DNA of 64,000 bases from NCBI GenBank assembly GCA_016702335.1, contig JADJEF010000002.1:62001-126000 (forward strand), in the 5' to 3' direction. The stretch comes from Rhodocyclaceae bacterium (GTDB taxonomy: Bacteria > Pseudomonadota > Gammaproteobacteria > Burkholderiales > Rhodocyclaceae). Positions 61,381 through 64,000 of this stretch are shown here, piece after piece; the first letter of the stretch is position 1; each line of letters starts with the position of its first letter. The translations under genes were made by a program, and so were the position numbers. The notes under the pieces are model-generated. The model worked only from the letters and a program-made list of their open reading frames with translations, made no database searches and was not told where the DNA came from.

Positions 61381-64000
61381 ATGCCTGCTTCCCTGAGCCC
61401 CCTGCGCCAGGGTCTTTACGATCCCGCTCATGAGCATGACGCCTGTGGCGTCGGCTTTGTCGCCCACATCAAGAATAAAAAAAGTCACGCCCTGATCGAG
61501 CAAGGCCTGTTGATTCTGAAGAATCTGGAGCACCGCGGTGCCACGGGGTACGACCCGCTACTCGGGGATGGTGCTGGCATTCTGATTCAAAAGCCCGACG
61601 CCTTTTTTCGAGCCGAAATGGCAAAGCAAAAGGTCACTCTGCCCGCCGATGGTGACTACGGGGTGGGCATGATTTTTCTTCCCCAGGACCCGGCAAGCCG
61701 CACGGCTTGCGAAGAAGCCATCAACCGCGCCGTTATCAGCGAAGGGCAGGTTTTACTAGGCTGGAGGGATGTTCCGTGCACGAATTTGGGTCTGGCCAAG
61801 GCCGCGCGTGACATCGAACCGATCATTCGGCAGGTGTTCATCGGCCGGGGCGCGAACACCAGCGATAGTGATGCGCTGGAACGCAAACTTTATATTATCC
61901 GCAAGGAGTCAGGTCACGCGATTCAGGCGTTGAAGTTACCGGATGGCAAGATGTTTTATGTGCCCTCGATGTCGGTCCGGACGGTGGTCTACAAAGGCAT
62001 GCTGCTCGCCAATCAAGTCGGCGAATACTTTGATGATCTGCGCGATGCGCGGGTAGTGACTGCGCTGGCTCTTGTGCATCAGCGATTCTCTACGAACACT
62101 TTCCCGACCTGGGATCTGGCGCACCCGTTCCGCATGATTGCCCACAATGGGGAAATCAATACGGTGCGTGGCAATGTCAACTGGATTCGCGCGCGGCAGG
62201 CCAACATCTCTTCGGTAACGCTGGGCGAAGACCTCCACAAGATTTGGCCGTTGATCTATGACGGTCAGTCAGACACGGCCTCATTCGACAATGCCCTTGA
62301 GCTACTCGTGATGGGAGGCTTTTCGCTAACCCATGCGATGATGATGTTGATTCCCGAGGCGTGGGCGGGCAATCCACAAATGGATCCCGACCGAAAGGCG
62401 TTCTACGAATTCCATGCGCCTGTGATGGAGCCCTGGGATGGCCCGGCCGCAGTTGCCTTTACCGATGGGCGCCAAATCGGCGCAACACTGGATCGCAATG
62501 GCTTGCGCCCGGCGCGTTACCTGATCACCGATGACGATCTCGTCGTCATGGCCTCTGAAGCCGGCGTGCTGACCATTCCGCAGGAGCGCATCGTAAAAAA
62601 ATGGCGTCTTCAGCCGGGCAAGATGTTCCTTCTCGATCTGGAGCAGGGCCGCATCATTGATGATGAGGAAGTGAAGCGGACCTTGTCGATGGCCGAGCCG
62701 TATCGTAAATGGATACAGGAGTCGCGAATCTTCCTCGACGACCTGCCTATGCCGCGCGTACGGGCGGTGGCAGAACTGCAGGAAACCCTGCTCGACACCC
62801 AACAGGCGTTTGGTTACACGCAGGAAGATACCAGGGTCGTTCTGGAACCAATGATCAAAAACGGTGAAGAGCCCACCGGATCGATGGGCAATGATGCCGC
62901 CCTGCCGGTTCTCTCCAGCAAGAACAAACCTTTCTACAACTATTTCAAGCAGTTGTTTGCACAGGTGACGAATCCGCCGATCGACCCGATCCGCGAAGAA
63001 ATAGTCATGTCGCTGACTAGCTTCGTCGGTCCCAAGCCCAACCTGCTTGGTATCGTGAACGGCGACGAGGAACTGACTCCGCGCCTTGAATTGAGGCAGC
63101 CAGTGCTCGACGAAGTGGATATTTCGCGACTGCGCGACATCGCCAAGCTTTCGAAAGGTCGGTTCCGGTCGCTGGTTCTGGATATCACTTATGCCGTGAA
63201 TGAAGGCCCGTTTGGCTGCGATACGGCCATGCGCCACTTGTGTGCAGTTGCCGAGCAGGCGGTTGCTGATGGCTACAATCTGCTTATCCTTTCCGATCGT
63301 GCGGTCGACCGGCACCGGGTGGCTGTCCCCGCGCTGCTTGCCTGTTCAGGCGTGCACCATCATCTGGTGCGCAAGGGGTTGCGTACGAACACCGGTCTGG
63401 TAGTCGACACCGGTTCAGCACGCGAAACACACCACTTTGCGCTGCTCGCCGGTTACGGTGCTGAGGCGGTTTGCCCATGGTTGGCGTTGGAAACCATCAG
63501 TGCATTGACTGAGGCAACAGGTGACGACTACCGCACGGCTACCAAGAATTACATCAAGGCGGTTGGCAAGGGCTTGATGAAGGTGATGTCCAAGATGGGC
63601 ATCTCTACCTATCAGTCCTACTGCGGCGCGCAGATATTTGAAGCGGTAGGGTTGGAATCTTCTTTCGTTGCACGCTTCTTTACCGGCACCCCGACAAAAG
63701 TTGAGGGTATCGGTTTGGCAGAGGTGGCCGAGGAAGCGGTGCGTACCCATCGTGCTGCATTCTCTGATGACCCGGTTCTCGCTGACGCACTCGATGCAGG
63801 CGGCGAGTACGCCTTCCGGATTCGTGGTGAGGAGCATATGTGGACTCCGGACTCCATCGCCAAACTGCAGCACGCTACGCGCTCGGGAAAATACGATACC
63901 TACAAAGAGTACGCGCGCCTGATCAATGATCAGACCAAGCGGCACCTTACGCTTCGCGGTTTGTTCGAGGTTCGTCCCGTTGGCCCACCGGTGCCTCTTG
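61381..64000 (+). CDS. gltB: Glutamate synthase large subunit (3' end beyond the window)
   Basis: GltB makes two glutamates from glutamine and 2-oxoglutarate with reductant from GltD. 873 codons are visible, open to the last base, and the gene continues outside. Seen: a short propeptide followed by Cys22 (HEHDACGVGFVAH), the glutaminase nucleophile once the leader is cleaved, LKNLEHRGATGYDP, HQRFSTNTFPTWDLAHPFR, HNGEINTVRGN, LDRNGLRPARY, and the central-domain LRQPVLDEVDISRLRDIAKL with SDRAVDRHR in the later part. About 40% of the usual length (near 1,500 residues) is missing. Its leader holds a promoter and a terminator-like hairpin. Confidence 0.95.
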   Translation, partial: MPASLSPLRQGLYDPAHEHDACGVGFVAHIKNKKSHALIEQGLLILKNLEHRGATGYDPLLGDGAGILIQKPDAFFRAEMAKQKVTLPADGDYGVGMIFLPQDPASRTACEEAINRAVISEGQVLLGWRDVPCTNLGLAKAARDIEPIIRQVFIGRGANTSDSDALERKLYIIRKESGHAIQALKLPDGKMFYVPSMSVRTVVYKGMLLANQVGEYFDDLRDARVVTALALVHQRFSTNTFPTWDLAHPFRMIAHNGEINTVRGNVNWIRARQANISSVTLGEDLHKIWPLIYDGQSDTASFDNALELLVMGGFSLTHAMMMLIPEAWAGNPQMDPDRKAFYEFHAPVMEPWDGPAAVAFTDGRQIGATLDRNGLRPARYLITDDDLVVMASEAGVLTIPQERIVKKWRLQPGKMFLLDLEQGRIIDDEEVKRTLSMAEPYRKWIQESRIFLDDLPMPRVRAVAELQETLLDTQQAFGYTQEDTRVVLEPMIKNGEEPTGSMGNDAALPVLSSKNKPFYNYFKQLFAQVTNPPIDPIREEIVMSLTSFVGPKPNLLGIVNGDEELTPRLELRQPVLDEVDISRLRDIAKLSKGRFRSLVLDITYAVNEGPFGCDTAMRHLCAVAEQAVADGYNLLILSDRAVDRHRVAVPALLACSGVHHHLVRKGLRTNTGLVVDTGSARETHHFALLAGYGAEAVCPWLALETISALTEATGDDYRTATKNYIKAVGKGLMKVMSKMGISTYQSYCGAQIFEAVGLESSFVARFFTGTPTKVEGIGLAEVAEEAVRTHRAAFSDDPVLADALDAGGEYAFRIRGEEHMWTPDSIAKLQHATRSGKYDTYKEYARLINDQTKRHLTLRGLFEVRPVGPPVPL

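Overview
This 64 kb window is a gene-dense chromosomal segment of a betaproteobacterium. The evidence is the dcw cluster running straight into lpxC, the pilGHIJ-chpA and pilMNOPQ loci, a methylmalonyl-CoA pathway cluster, and a high G+C content (38 of 60 in the sample row 13801-13860). A Rhodocyclales-like organism is my best guess from gene order and the propionate pathway, but no rRNA or tRNA gene is present to confirm it. I see no phage, insertion sequence, CRISPR array or plasmid module.

Layout. 1-7.7 kb: murC (cut by the window start), murB, ddl, ftsQ, ftsA, ftsZ, two terminator-like hairpins, lpxC and a small membrane protein. 7.8-15.3 kb: a FadR-type regulator divergent from methylmalonyl-CoA mutase, its GTPase chaperone, and propionyl-CoA carboxylase beta and alpha. 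15.4-25.6 kb (minus strand): a lytic transglycosylase-like gene, a frameshifted VOC protein that looks like methylmalonyl-CoA epimerase, and the type IV pilus chemosensory genes chpA/pilL, pilJ, pilI, pilH, pilG. 25.6-29.8 kb: rubredoxin, thiD, thiE, hemL, plsY, folB. 29.9-32 kb: three overlapping genes for unrecognised membrane proteins and a relic of an AAA ATPase. 32-39.3 kb (minus): ybaK, xerD, ogt, proA (frameshifted), holA (apparently internally deleted), lptE, leuS. 39.4-46.4 kb: two secreted FecR-domain proteins on either side of a UvrD helicase, then a Tat-exported FAD oxidoreductase. 46.4-53 kb: an orphan ParA, malic enzyme, quinone oxidoreductase and PBP1A. 53.2-64 kb: pilMNOPQ, aroK, aroB, dgt and the start of gltB.

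How the parts work together. The two pilus loci supply the alignment complex and secretin (pilMNOPQ) and the chemosensory control of twitching (pilGHIJ-chpA). The mcm-meaB-pccB-pccA-mce genes form a complete propionyl-CoA to succinyl-CoA route, probably governed by the adjacent GntR protein, which has two palindromes in the divergent promoter region.

The most unusual signal is a 25-bp motif, AAGTCGGCGCTGG followed by (T/C)GA(C/G)ACGGCGAT, present in at least 11 copies on both strands. Four copies lie between genes or at a gene edge. Seven lie inside otherwise normal genes (murC, gntR, chpA, plsY, leuS, uvrD, qor), always without breaking the frame. I do not recognise it as a named repeat family. 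Separately, murB, the epimerase gene and proA each carry one extra base in a G/C run. That shared pattern points to sequence error more than to three real mutations.
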